Source: Fidelibacterota bacterium (GTDB lineage Bacteria > Marinisomatota > Marinisomatia > Marinisomatales > S15-B10). Taken from it: 20,016 bases of DNA. A model generated the notes under the pieces. It did not search any database. It worked only from the letters and a program-made list of their open reading frames with translations, and had not been told where the DNA came from. Below are positions 1-7,179 of this stretch, piece by piece. The DNA is taken from contig PAYY01000028.1 of assembly GCA_002715465.1 (NCBI GenBank), positions 1 through 20,016 on the forward strand. Direction: 5' to 3'. Within the stretch, counting starts at the first letter, position 1; every line of letters starts with the position of its first letter. The position numbers and the translations under genes were made by a program.

Positions 1-1
1 C

Positions 2-289
2 TTGAACCAATGGGAAAAGCTTGTACGCTACACACTCGATGGATTACTGAATATCGATAACAATCGCGCTGAGCGCGCGATTAAACCCTTCGTGATAGGA
101 AGGAAAAACTGGTTGTTTAGCCAAACCGCCACAGGTGCAAACGCCAGTGCGGTGCTCTACAGCATCATCGAAACAGCAAAGGCCAACGACCTCAATGTGT
201 TCGAGTATGTGATGTCTTGCCTTGATGTGCTTAGTAAACCCGACGTCGAAATCGAGCAACTGCTACCATGGCAGTTTGCTAAGCGCTAG
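2..289 (+). CDS. tnpC: IS66-family transposase, C-terminal part (5' end outside window)
   Basis: Cut-and-paste DDE transposase of the IS66 family; only the last 95 or so residues are in the window and the frame enters from the left edge, so the apparent TTG start is not real. The motif [20 protein letters not shown] (about residues 20-39 of the visible part) carries the final catalytic glutamate region and is highly characteristic of IS66 TnpC. The C-terminal tail with [10 protein letters not shown] matches the usual end of these proteins. It runs on the plus strand, opposite to the polysaccharide operon. The visible part is intact, so the full gene may be functional. Confidence 0.9.
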   Translation: MNQWEKLVRYTLDGLLNIDNNRAERAIKPFVIGRKNWLFSQTATGANASAVLYSIIETAKANDLNVFEYVMSCLDVLSKPDVEIEQLLPWQFAKR

Positions 290-310
290 GTGGGATTACC
301 GGACGCTTAC
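257..310 (+). repeat. Direct repeat copy 1: IS66 right terminus
   Basis: This 54-bp segment is repeated at 315-368 with only three differences, all adjacent (CAG at 272-274 versus TTA at 330-332). It contains the last codons of the transposase, its TAG stop and the terminal CGCTTAC. Confidence 0.85.
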
Positions 311-368
311 TGATCAACTGCTACCATGGTTATTTGCTAAGCGCTAGGTGGGATTACCGGACGCTTAC
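311..368 (+). mobile_element. Remnant right terminus of a second, older IS66 copy
   Basis: The sequence 315-368 repeats the IS66 right end. Reading 312-347 in frame gives DQLLPWLFAKR and a TAG stop, matching the transposase tail [11 protein letters not shown] of the neighbouring copy. The coding match extends one codon (GAT against GAG) beyond the nucleotide repeat, so this looks like the tail of a related but distinct IS66 copy rather than a simple slippage duplication. The end at 368 is again CGCTTAC. The most economical reading is that the left-hand IS66 inserted about 58 bp inside the right end of this older copy. Confidence 0.7.
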
Positions 369-370
369 GA

Positions 371-505
371 CTGGATTATAACGAAGAAGGAACACATGAA
401 AGTCTCGGTAATCTGCCTCCGGCAGCTTACCGAGCAACACTAGATAACTCTAATTCAGCACTGTCTCAGTTTAGGGGAAGTGGACAGTTCGAAGAGACGC
501 TTTAA
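371..505 (+). pseudogene. IS3-family transposase (OrfB, integrase-core) 3' remnant
   Basis: Read from 371 in frame to the TAA at 503-505 this gives LDYNEE, then HESLGNLPPAAYRATL and a short tail. The string DYNEE..HESLGNLPPAAYR is the standard C-terminal signature of IS3-family OrfB transposases, except that the usual NEERPHESLG reads NEEGTHESLG here. The rest of the gene is absent: the frame is interrupted on its left by the IS66 terminus at 368. A G-rich stretch ending in CA at 473-486 could be the IS3 right terminal repeat, in which case the last few codons are read-through into flanking DNA; that detail is inference. Confidence 0.75.
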
Positions 506-611
506 AGCAAAAACTTGATAATGAATACTATGACTGAACACACCATGTTCATATGCATACTAGCCATTAATTCAAGAGTTTTGCTATTACCAACTAAACA
601 AGATAAAACTA

Positions 612-1517
612 TTATGTCTTCAAAAGATCTCTTATTACAACCTTTGATAACTTAAGATATGTAGAATCTTTGAATCTATTTGTTCCAATAAAGTGAACTA
701 GGTTCATTGCTCGCGTATTCTCGCTCGAAAATGGCATTCCGTAATTTTGATAGTAAGGCCAAGGTAGAATTTTCGACTCGGTGCACTTAGAGATAAGGCA
801 CATTGTTGTAGTCTGTTCACTTCCCCACCGAAGCCAATCGTCTCCAACGTACTTCTGAATGCTTTTTGAAAGCTCTACTATGGTTTGCACATCGGCAAAA
901 TTTTGGGGGTAGCCTGCGAACCCCGCACAACCGCGTAAATATGTTGTACCGCTCTCAAAAAAGCTTAAATTCTTGAAATTCTTTTCAGCACGAGCCTGAA
1001 CATGGGTGGATTGCCACTGACTTACAACTCCGTCTAAAAACTCTACATCCACAGGTCCGTTCCAACGTTTACTTCCTGTCAAAAAGCCAGTGTTACTTTG
1101 CACGTGATTATGAACATCAACTAGTGGACCTAAGCTCAGAGTATCCGAATCTAGCTGGATGACATAGGAGGACTCAGCAAGCTGCTGGGCTCTAAATAAT
1201 CTTTTCCAAGATATGTAAGAAGGGCAGTTAAGAGTATCGATCACACTGGAGTCTGAAATGTTTACCCCGGGAATATGGTCATGCAGTACATTAATGTCGC
1301 CCTCAGTAAGGGAGCCATCGTTTATTACTTCAATGTTGCCATACCCGAAGTTTTTCATAAAGGACTTTATGGCTAGTAGGTACATATCAACGGTGTCATT
1401 ACCAACCATAGAGAGTATCGTCACGCTCTTACTCTCACGGTAAGTAATTGGAGGGGTATTTCTAACGCCTCTAGCAACTTTACCGAATCTTAATTTCATC
1501 AACTTTTCGTAAATCAC
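612..1517 (-). CDS. Putative GT-A-fold glycosyltransferase (DSD motif), distal gene of the EPS operon
   Basis: A 301-residue cytoplasmic-looking protein without signal peptide or membrane segments. The segment VIQLDSDTLSLGPL (about 119-132) carries a D123-x-D125 motif after a hydrophobic strand, as in metal-dependent GT-A sugar transferases, and INDGSL (65-70) resembles the nucleotide-sugar-binding region of such folds. I infer transfer of a sugar to the lipid-linked repeat unit; donor and acceptor are unknown. The start is GTG at 1517, supported by AAGGA at 1528-1524 six bases upstream. An ATG two bases earlier (1519) is followed at once by TGA and is unusable. It lies 37 bp after the flippase gene and is the last gene before the IS remnants; no terminator is evident after its TAA. 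Exact GT family not recognised. Confidence 0.7.
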   Translation of the reverse strand: MIYEKLMKLRFGKVARGVRNTPPITYRESKSVTILSMVGNDTVDMYLLAIKSFMKNFGYGNIEVINDGSLTEGDINVLHDHIPGVNISDSSVIDTLNCPSYISWKRLFRAQQLAESSYVIQLDSDTLSLGPLVDVHNHVQSNTGFLTGSKRWNGPVDVEFLDGVVSQWQSTHVQARAEKNFKNLSFFESGTTYLRGCAGFAGYPQNFADVQTIVELSKSIQKYVGDDWLRWGSEQTTTMCLISKCTESKILPWPYYQNYGMPFSSENTRAMNLVHFIGTNRFKDSTYLKLSKVVIRDLLKT

Positions 1518-1554
1518 ATTTTGTCCTTTTGAAGCATTAGTTGAATCCCAAAGC

Positions 1555-3015
1555 TCATTTTTTGAAATAACTAGTAAGCGCGAGTGTTGCCGTTTTTGAA
1601 AGCCATTCGGCAGAGGGGGAGATTTTTCTTAGCGCTAACGCTAAACAAATAAAAATAAGAGAATATGCTATGCCGCCCATTAGGACTTTGACTATCAACA
1701 AAAAAATATCACCCAACATTAGGTTAATATATGACACCGCTACACCCATAATAAGTGCACTGACAGTAGGAATAGCCAGCGCATCTAGCACACGCTTAAT
1801 TTTGATATCTATAAAGTATTTGGCAAAAGCCAAAATACAACTAAAAGTAAAGAAAGCAATAAAAAATCGAAAATAGCTAAAACCTTTTACCGTCTGAAAA
1901 TGAAGCAGAAAAGCACCACTAGAAATAGCAATAATGCCTAAAATATCTACTAGGCCAGAGACAAACCCTTTACCATTAAAGTCGTATAAATTATTCATTA
2001 AAGGCTGCATGGTAAATGGCAGCATCAGTACACTCAAAAGCCTTATAATATCGCCCGCCCCTGTCCATTTGTCGCCTAGTAATACTCTAGCTATCAAATC
2101 AGCGGTGACAAAAACACCAACTACAGCTGGAATGATAAACAAATACAAAACGCTCATAAATTTATAAGTTTGTTCGTACTTGTCTTCCATGCTTTGATTT
2201 TGGGAGAGCAAGCCAAACAATGGCCTCGCCGTTGGACTAACGATCTCCGTTTGCGGAAGGATTGCAAACTCTTGAGAAACTGTGTATTTCCCCACCTCGG
2301 CAGAGGTAAACAACTTACCAATGATAAAAACATCAATTTTTGCTCTCAAAAATCCTGCTATGTTTCTGAACATTAAATTTAATGAAAACTTAAATAAGCC
2401 TTTAGGGAAATAGAAAACTAATTTGACTTTGTGATTCGAATAAAAATAACTCAAAGCAAACAATGCAAAATAGTTTGCAATGTAACCATAAACTAGCGCT
2501 TCAAAAGACTTCAAAACGAAAGCAGATGTTAAGCAAACTACAGTTGAGAAAACCTTTGCTTTTAAGGTAAGAACTTCCAATGGCTTATAATTCAAATCCA
2601 TCTCATACTTCACAATCCCTATATTCTGAAACAACAAGAAAAGCTCAGCTAAGCACAAAAGTTTTATTAAGTGCTCTAATTTTGGTTGGTCAAAATAGTC
2701 TGCTATTAACGGCGATAACACAAAAATGACGCCTATCATAGTTCCATTTAATAAAACTCGAATTGTCCAAGCAGCATTTAAAATATGAGAGTCATTGCAC
2801 TGATTGATGATCAAATAACGCTTTACACCCACCTCTGAGAACACAAAAAACATTCCCATAACAGCTGTTCCAAGCGCATATAAGCCAAAATCACTCGGTT
2901 CTAGCACTCGTACCAAAACCAAAGTAGAGACTAGCCCTATACTTCGTACAAGTAGTTTTCCTATCAAACTCCACAGATAAGCTTGACTAAACGTTAGCTT
3001 GGCTGAGTTATTCAT
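1555..3015 (-). CDS. Wzx-type polysaccharide flippase (MOP superfamily)
   Basis: A 486-residue polytopic inner-membrane protein with roughly a dozen or more hydrophobic segments along its whole length, typical in size and pattern for lipid-linked oligosaccharide translocases. The N-terminal part with LVLVRVLEPSDFGLYALG (about 32-49) is the usual signature of the polysaccharide-export (Wzx/PST) branch of the MOP superfamily. Its expected role is to flip the undecaprenyl-linked repeat unit from cytoplasm to periplasm. Its ATG lies inside the end of the preceding glycosyltransferase gene, overlapping by 8 bp (ATGAATAA). The sequence is visibly AT-rich compared with the genes at the right of the window. 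Substrate cannot be predicted. Confidence 0.9.
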   Translation of the reverse strand: MNNSAKLTFSQAYLWSLIGKLLVRSIGLVSTLVLVRVLEPSDFGLYALGTAVMGMFFVFSEVGVKRYLIINQCNDSHILNAAWTIRVLLNGTMIGVIFVLSPLIADYFDQPKLEHLIKLLCLAELFLLFQNIGIVKYEMDLNYKPLEVLTLKAKVFSTVVCLTSAFVLKSFEALVYGYIANYFALFALSYFYSNHKVKLVFYFPKGLFKFSLNLMFRNIAGFLRAKIDVFIIGKLFTSAEVGKYTVSQEFAILPQTEIVSPTARPLFGLLSQNQSMEDKYEQTYKFMSVLYLFIIPAVVGVFVTADLIARVLLGDKWTGAGDIIRLLSVLMLPFTMQPLMNNLYDFNGKGFVSGLVDILGIIAISSGAFLLHFQTVKGFSYFRFFIAFFTFSCILAFAKYFIDIKIKRVLDALAIPTVSALIMGVAVSYINLMLGDIFLLIVKVLMGGIAYSLIFICLALALRKISPSAEWLSKTATLALTSYFKK

Positions 3016-3859
3016 ATTTTAATGTTTTAAGAATGTAATGAATAACACTTGTATCAGTTGCTTCACTTAATATTATATTCTTGTGAAGTTTTAAAACTGG
3101 AGCTGCTTTCTCATCTATGAGCTTTTTCAGTTGCTTATTTTCATCTATTCTTGCTTTTAAACCAGTATGATTTGCTTTGAGACAAGGGCTTGCTGGAAGA
3201 GCTTTGTTGTTGTCCCAGAACATTCTAAACCCCGGGTCAGTGTAGTACATCCTGTTGAAAGAAAAATGGAACCAAAAATATGGATAAACTTTCAAAGTTC
3301 TGTGAAAAAACGGGTGAACAACAAACTGCGACAACCAAGGAGTTCGCTTACTTAACGATAAAACGACAAGTTTCGTTATAACTTTATTTAAAAACTTAAA
3401 CTTAGCGGAATAGAATTTTGCATTTCGCCAATATGAATTAATAGTTTCCGCGAGGTATTGCATGTTACGTGAACCTTTTGGTGCCGCAATAAACCAATTA
3501 TCAGAAACTTTATCATTATGCGGATTTTTGAACATATAAAAGCCGTTCTCGTCAAGTGCTGGTATTAGCCAATCATCCAAAGGACGCAAACAGAACAGAG
3601 TTGCGTCGGCCCAAACGCCCCCAAATTTTTTTAAAAGATTTACTCTTACCAAGTCCGCAATGTGTGGGCGGATTATTACGTCAGAATTCCCACCAATGAT
3701 ATCCTTTACTTCGGGTACTAATTCCTCAATATTGTCTTCGGATAACACTCTAACTGTCCAGTCACTGTTGTGATAAACCCAGCTTTCATAACATTTTCGA
3801 ACAATTTCAGGCGCCTGTTCGATACCTTGTAACCATAATATCCAAACTGTTTTATTCAT
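3008..3859 (-). CDS. Capsular polysaccharide synthesis glycosyltransferase (Caps_synth/DXD-sugar-binding type)
   Basis: About 283 residues from the ATG at 3859. The N-terminus NKTVWILWLQGIEQAPEIV and the block HIADLVRVNLLKKFGGVWAD (about 66-85), followed by AT, match the capsular-synthesis/mannosyltransferase-like family in which the xGGVWxDAT element carries the metal- and sugar-binding aspartate (D85). It presumably adds a sugar to the repeat unit at the cytoplasmic membrane face. An upstream TTG at 3892 would add 11 residues, but the ATG at 3859 begins the conserved region and yields an 8-bp ATGAATAA overlap with the preceding gene, the same octamer seen at the next junction, so I prefer it. 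AT-rich like its neighbours. Confidence 0.85.
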   Translation of the reverse strand: MNKTVWILWLQGIEQAPEIVRKCYESWVYHNSDWTVRVLSEDNIEELVPEVKDIIGGNSDVIIRPHIADLVRVNLLKKFGGVWADATLFCLRPLDDWLIPALDENGFYMFKNPHNDKVSDNWFIAAPKGSRNMQYLAETINSYWRNAKFYSAKFKFLNKVITKLVVLSLSKRTPWLSQFVVHPFFHRTLKVYPYFWFHFSFNRMYYTDPGFRMFWDNNKALPASPCLKANHTGLKARIDENKQLKKLIDEKAAPVLKLHKNIILSEATDTSVIHYILKTLKYE

Positions 3860-6116
3860 CGTTTCTACTAATTCCAGTATTTTTATTGTCAATAGATGAA
3901 AATTTCACTGATGCAACTTGTTGCTGATCCACAACAATAACTACTTGTTCAGGTTTTATGATATTTAAATTCAATAAATCTCCTTCATTCATCTGAATAG
4001 CAGTCAACAGTTTTACATTCTTAGTAGCCTTTGGTGAGGTTTCTAAACGCCATCCTACCTTGTCAAACCACCTTTCGTCTTCATACCCGTCATCAAAAAA
4101 CTGACCGTCGTATTCCGCATAATCACTATCTAGCTCAACATAAGTCCTGTAATCATGCCCCCCTATTAGCCTCGTTATGATTGGCTGCGGCGAATAAATT
4201 AGCATGTTATGTTCGCTGTTTACTCTCGATTCAATCAAATTACTGTCTTTATACTCAATAATTCCATTATACTCTGAGCCTTTTACAACTCTCTCTTTCA
4301 AGCTTGCAATAATAGGTTTCTCTGAAAAATATAGTCTGGCCCCTGTATCTTTAGCGCTGGCGGTTTTGCTAATTTCATCATAGACAAGAAGCACTTGCTC
4401 TTTTTCAAGATAATAAAATTGCCTTAGCACTCGCGTTGCCTTTGCGCTACTAGCGCCATCTACACCTTTCACGCTGTTATAAGCGTTAGTTAAATCAAGC
4501 CATATGTTCACGTCACCGTTTTTCTTATAGTCAAACTCGATAAGTTCAGCCATACCTAAATTATAACCGTCGGATAATTCCTTCTTCCATTGCGCAAAAC
4601 TCGCAATACTACTATGGGTGGCAAGGGGAATTCTCTGCCCCCCATCCATAGAGTTAACTGAATAGTGTTTGGAAGGCTGAAACGTATCATTTTGGCTGTT
4701 TATAAAAATGGTATTTTTGGATACGGACCTGCTCGAAAAATACTTTCGATTCTCAGTAAAAACATTCTTATAACGACTAGCGTTTACAATTAGAGGTTTT
4801 CCGTTCGCAAATACAGTAAAACTTCCTGCGTCAAAATGTTGATGGTGAGTGAAACGGTCGGACGCTCTTATCTGAATTAATGTATCGTCAGCTTCCCAAC
4901 CGCTACGGATAACAATATGGTTACTAAAGTCTTCACCAAATATAGCTACAGGCTCTAACAAATGTTTTAAGGATGCTAATGTTACATTGACATTCTTTTT
5001 AACCACTTCTTTCGCTGCTTCGTTAGATAGCAGTGCAGGTAAATACCACTTATAAGCACGATAGTAATTGAAACCTCCAAATCTTTGTCTTAGCAAACGA
5101 GCATACTCCTGAATTGCCGTGTTGCTGGTTGCAAGTGCTATCAAATCAATTATTCTCGATGTTTCATCCTTCAAATCAACTCTAGGCCCCTCATCAGCCC
5201 ACCCAGCAATTGTCCAGTCAGGTCTCGTATTATAAATATGCCATAAGCCTATTCTCTCTAATAAAGCCTCTGCGCGAACGTCGAGGAGAAGCGAATTCGG
5301 CTCTAAAGACTTTAACGCTGCTATTGCTAGAGCAATTTGAAAGCCGCGCGAGTTGGCCCAGTAATTATACCCCTCAGGCCAAATTTCAACAGCCTCAAGT
5401 GCCTGAAAAAAGTCATAAAAATGCCCAAACGCCCTATTAAAGTTTTCTTGATTCTCTGTTTCATCAGGATCAAGGTGCGTAGCCAGAAGCCACGCATTGG
5501 AAGCTAAAACACTGCGCCCATGAAACAAAGAAGCACTATCTCCGTCCAATACAAAAAGATATGACTCCAGCATTTGTTTTAATTTTTCATCTATTAACGC
5601 TTTTTCGGTACGTGGAATACTTATACCACTCCCTCTAAGCAGATCGAGCACCACTATGAACTCTAGCGCATTTCCGTAAAAGCCAACTTCACGAGGCGGA
5701 ATAAACTTATATAGAGTTAGTTCTCTTAGAAGTTCATCTATGTCGCGCTCTCCCAATATATGACAATAAAACAAGTTTCGTATGTCTTTACTACTACAGT
5801 TTGGCGAGTAGCCTTTATTTTTCTGAAGAGCTTTGATGTTAAAAGTTAAATATTCAAAATAACTAAAATTTGAATTATTATCATCGGGTAAAAATTTAGG
5901 AAATGATTCACTCTGCTTTAAACTAATTATTGGAACAGTATATTTCTTTTCATATTCAATTAATCTATAGCCGTTTTCGACAACTCCTAACTTTTCAGCA
6001 CTTTTGTTTACCATTTCTAGAAACGTAAGGTGGTAGGTTTTCATTAAGAACAGAGAGCCAGATATAGCTAAAACTGTTGCGGCTAAGAGTACTATAAATA
6101 AAGCTCGAAAAATCAT
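3852..6116 (-). CDS. Membrane-anchored heparinase II/III-like polysaccharide lyase family protein
   Basis: 754 residues. Residues 4-25 form a single N-terminal hydrophobic segment without an obvious signal-peptidase site, suggesting a protein anchored in the inner membrane with a periplasmic catalytic part. An alpha-helical middle includes WPEGYNYW (246-253), and the later beta-rich part has THHQHFDAGSF (423-433), the conserved His/Asp block of heparinase II/III and related alginate-lyase-like families. Family members cleave uronic-acid-containing polymers by beta-elimination; here it may trim, release or proofread the exopolysaccharide. Substrate is unknown. It starts 7 bp after the acyltransferase stop and overlaps the next gene by 8 bp, so it is clearly part of the operon. 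The Shine-Dalgarno is weak (AGAAGA), consistent with coupling. Confidence 0.85.
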   Translation of the reverse strand: MIFRALFIVLLAATVLAISGSLFLMKTYHLTFLEMVNKSAEKLGVVENGYRLIEYEKKYTVPIISLKQSESFPKFLPDDNNSNFSYFEYLTFNIKALQKNKGYSPNCSSKDIRNLFYCHILGERDIDELLRELTLYKFIPPREVGFYGNALEFIVVLDLLRGSGISIPRTEKALIDEKLKQMLESYLFVLDGDSASLFHGRSVLASNAWLLATHLDPDETENQENFNRAFGHFYDFFQALEAVEIWPEGYNYWANSRGFQIALAIAALKSLEPNSLLLDVRAEALLERIGLWHIYNTRPDWTIAGWADEGPRVDLKDETSRIIDLIALATSNTAIQEYARLLRQRFGGFNYYRAYKWYLPALLSNEAAKEVVKKNVNVTLASLKHLLEPVAIFGEDFSNHIVIRSGWEADDTLIQIRASDRFTHHQHFDAGSFTVFANGKPLIVNASRYKNVFTENRKYFSSRSVSKNTIFINSQNDTFQPSKHYSVNSMDGGQRIPLATHSSIASFAQWKKELSDGYNLGMAELIEFDYKKNGDVNIWLDLTNAYNSVKGVDGASSAKATRVLRQFYYLEKEQVLLVYDEISKTASAKDTGARLYFSEKPIIASLKERVVKGSEYNGIIEYKDSNLIESRVNSEHNMLIYSPQPIITRLIGGHDYRTYVELDSDYAEYDGQFFDDGYEDERWFDKVGWRLETSPKATKNVKLLTAIQMNEGDLLNLNIIKPEQVVIVVDQQQVASVKFSSIDNKNTGISRNDE

Positions 6117-6123
6117 ATTTTAA

Positions 6124-7179
6124 TTATCTTCTAATTTTCGCAAATAACTTAACCCCAGGAGCTTCGACATAGTTGTACATAACGTGAGACATTGTGAGAG
6201 TAACTATAATATAAAGCATTAGCCACCACGCAGGTGTATACTCTGTTTCCAGCATTAACTTTAGCAAATCTTTAACAAAATAGTGACAAAGGTAAATTGA
6301 ATAACTAACTGTTCCTAACCAATTTAAGAGTGAGCCAATAACTATTTCCCTGTTCATTTCGAGTTTGACAAAACCAATAATTGCAAAAAAGATTAGCGTA
6401 GGAAGATAAAAGTAGTCAGAAAAGCCCATGACCAACATGGTAATAGGTATAGCAAAACACGCTGTCAACGCTCGGCAATTAAAGTTATCAAGGAGTTTTG
6501 CATCATAAAATTTAAATATAATGACTCCCAACGCAAACTCAATTATGCACCGCCACAATCCCATTTTCGGAATATTGCTGCCTATATTACCTGTGCCATA
6601 CTTTTGAAATATAAACGCCAGCGTTGCTAGCAAACACAAAAAAACTGCCATGACAGAAGTTTTCTTTCTTAGCTTTAATAAGCCAAATATCAAAAAAGGA
6701 AAGCACAAATAAGCGAAAAGTTCCGCACTTATTGACCAAGATGGTACATTCCAAGGGAGAGTATCAGTGAAACCCCAGTTATTAATTAGAAATAAGGAAT
6801 AAAGGTAGCCATCAATTGCAAAACGATTTTCAAACGAAAATGGTTTGCCAAATATAAAATAGATAAATGGAATAATGAGGTAAAGAAGTAAGAGGATTAA
6901 ATGCAGTGGATAGATTCTTAAGATACGCTTAATAGCAAATTCAACATAATTCTTGATCTTTATTTCGTTTACAAACTTCGAGCTGTAACTAAGAGAAATC
7001 ACAAAGCCGCTTAACACAAAGAAAAAGTCAACCGCCATGTAACCAAGGCCAATAACATCAGAAAAATAAGATGGGATATGTAAGGCAAGTCTATCTCTTA
7101 CATGGTACAAAACCACCCAAAAAGCGGCTATCCCTCTAGCAGCAGTTAAAAGTCGAAATTCTTTCTTACTTTGTACCAT
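6124..7179 (-). CDS. Acyltransferase family 3 (OafA/NodX-like) membrane protein
   Basis: About 351 residues from the ATG at 7179. Motifs typical of the acyltransferase-3 family are present: LTAARGIAAFWVVLYHV (11-27, with R15 and H26), FFFVLSGFVISLSY, the basic IKRILRIYPLH loop and VPSWSISAELFAYLCFPF, with about ten hydrophobic segments. These inner-membrane enzymes O-acylate (commonly acetylate) extracellular glycans, so this is a likely polymer-decorating enzyme. A TTG at 7194 would add five residues, but the conserved region begins after the ATG. The gene overlaps the end of the O-ligase gene by 14 bp, implying translational coupling. Confidence 0.9.
   Translation of the reverse strand: MVQSKKEFRLLTAARGIAAFWVVLYHVRDRLALHIPSYFSDVIGLGYMAVDFFFVLSGFVISLSYSSKFVNEIKIKNYVEFAIKRILRIYPLHLILLLLYLIIPFIYFIFGKPFSFENRFAIDGYLYSLFLINNWGFTDTLPWNVPSWSISAELFAYLCFPFLIFGLLKLRKKTSVMAVFLCLLATLAFIFQKYGTGNIGSNIPKMGLWRCIIEFALGVIIFKFYDAKLLDNFNCRALTACFAIPITMLVMGFSDYFYLPTLIFFAIIGFVKLEMNREIVIGSLLNWLGTVSYSIYLCHYFVKDLLKLMLETEYTPAWWLMLYIIVTLTMSHVMYNYVEAPGVKLFAKIRR

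Larger units (their letters stand above)
1..310 (+). mobile_element. Right end of an IS66-family insertion sequence (left part outside window)
   Basis: The segment holds the 3' end of an IS66-type transposase gene and ends at 310 with CGCTTAC, the reverse complement of GTAAGCG, which fits the terminal inverted repeat typical of IS66-family elements. The transposase stop lies only 21 bp before that end, as is usual for the family. The left end and accessory orfs are beyond the window, so completeness cannot be judged. The element sits next to a second IS66 right end (311-368). Confidence 0.8.

Noticed and set aside
535..551. Inverted repeat TGAACA-cacca-TGTTCA downstream of the operon, considered as terminator or operator.
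   Set aside because: The 6-bp stem is AT-rich, no T-run follows on either strand, and nothing nearby suggests a regulator; likely chance.
577..610. Possible stem AGTTTT...AAAACT just after the last operon stop.
   Set aside because: Six weak base pairs with a loop of about 22 bases and no U-tract; not a credible Rho-independent terminator.
2154..2336. Minus-strand 60-codon frame within the flippase gene.
   Set aside because: It is an out-of-frame shadow of the flippase coding sequence without a ribosome site.
3860..3892. Eleven-residue N-terminal extension of the capsular-synthesis GT from TTG at 3892.
   Set aside because: The conserved region begins at the ATG at 3859, which gives a junction identical to the next one; the extension only reads the upstream gene's end in another frame.
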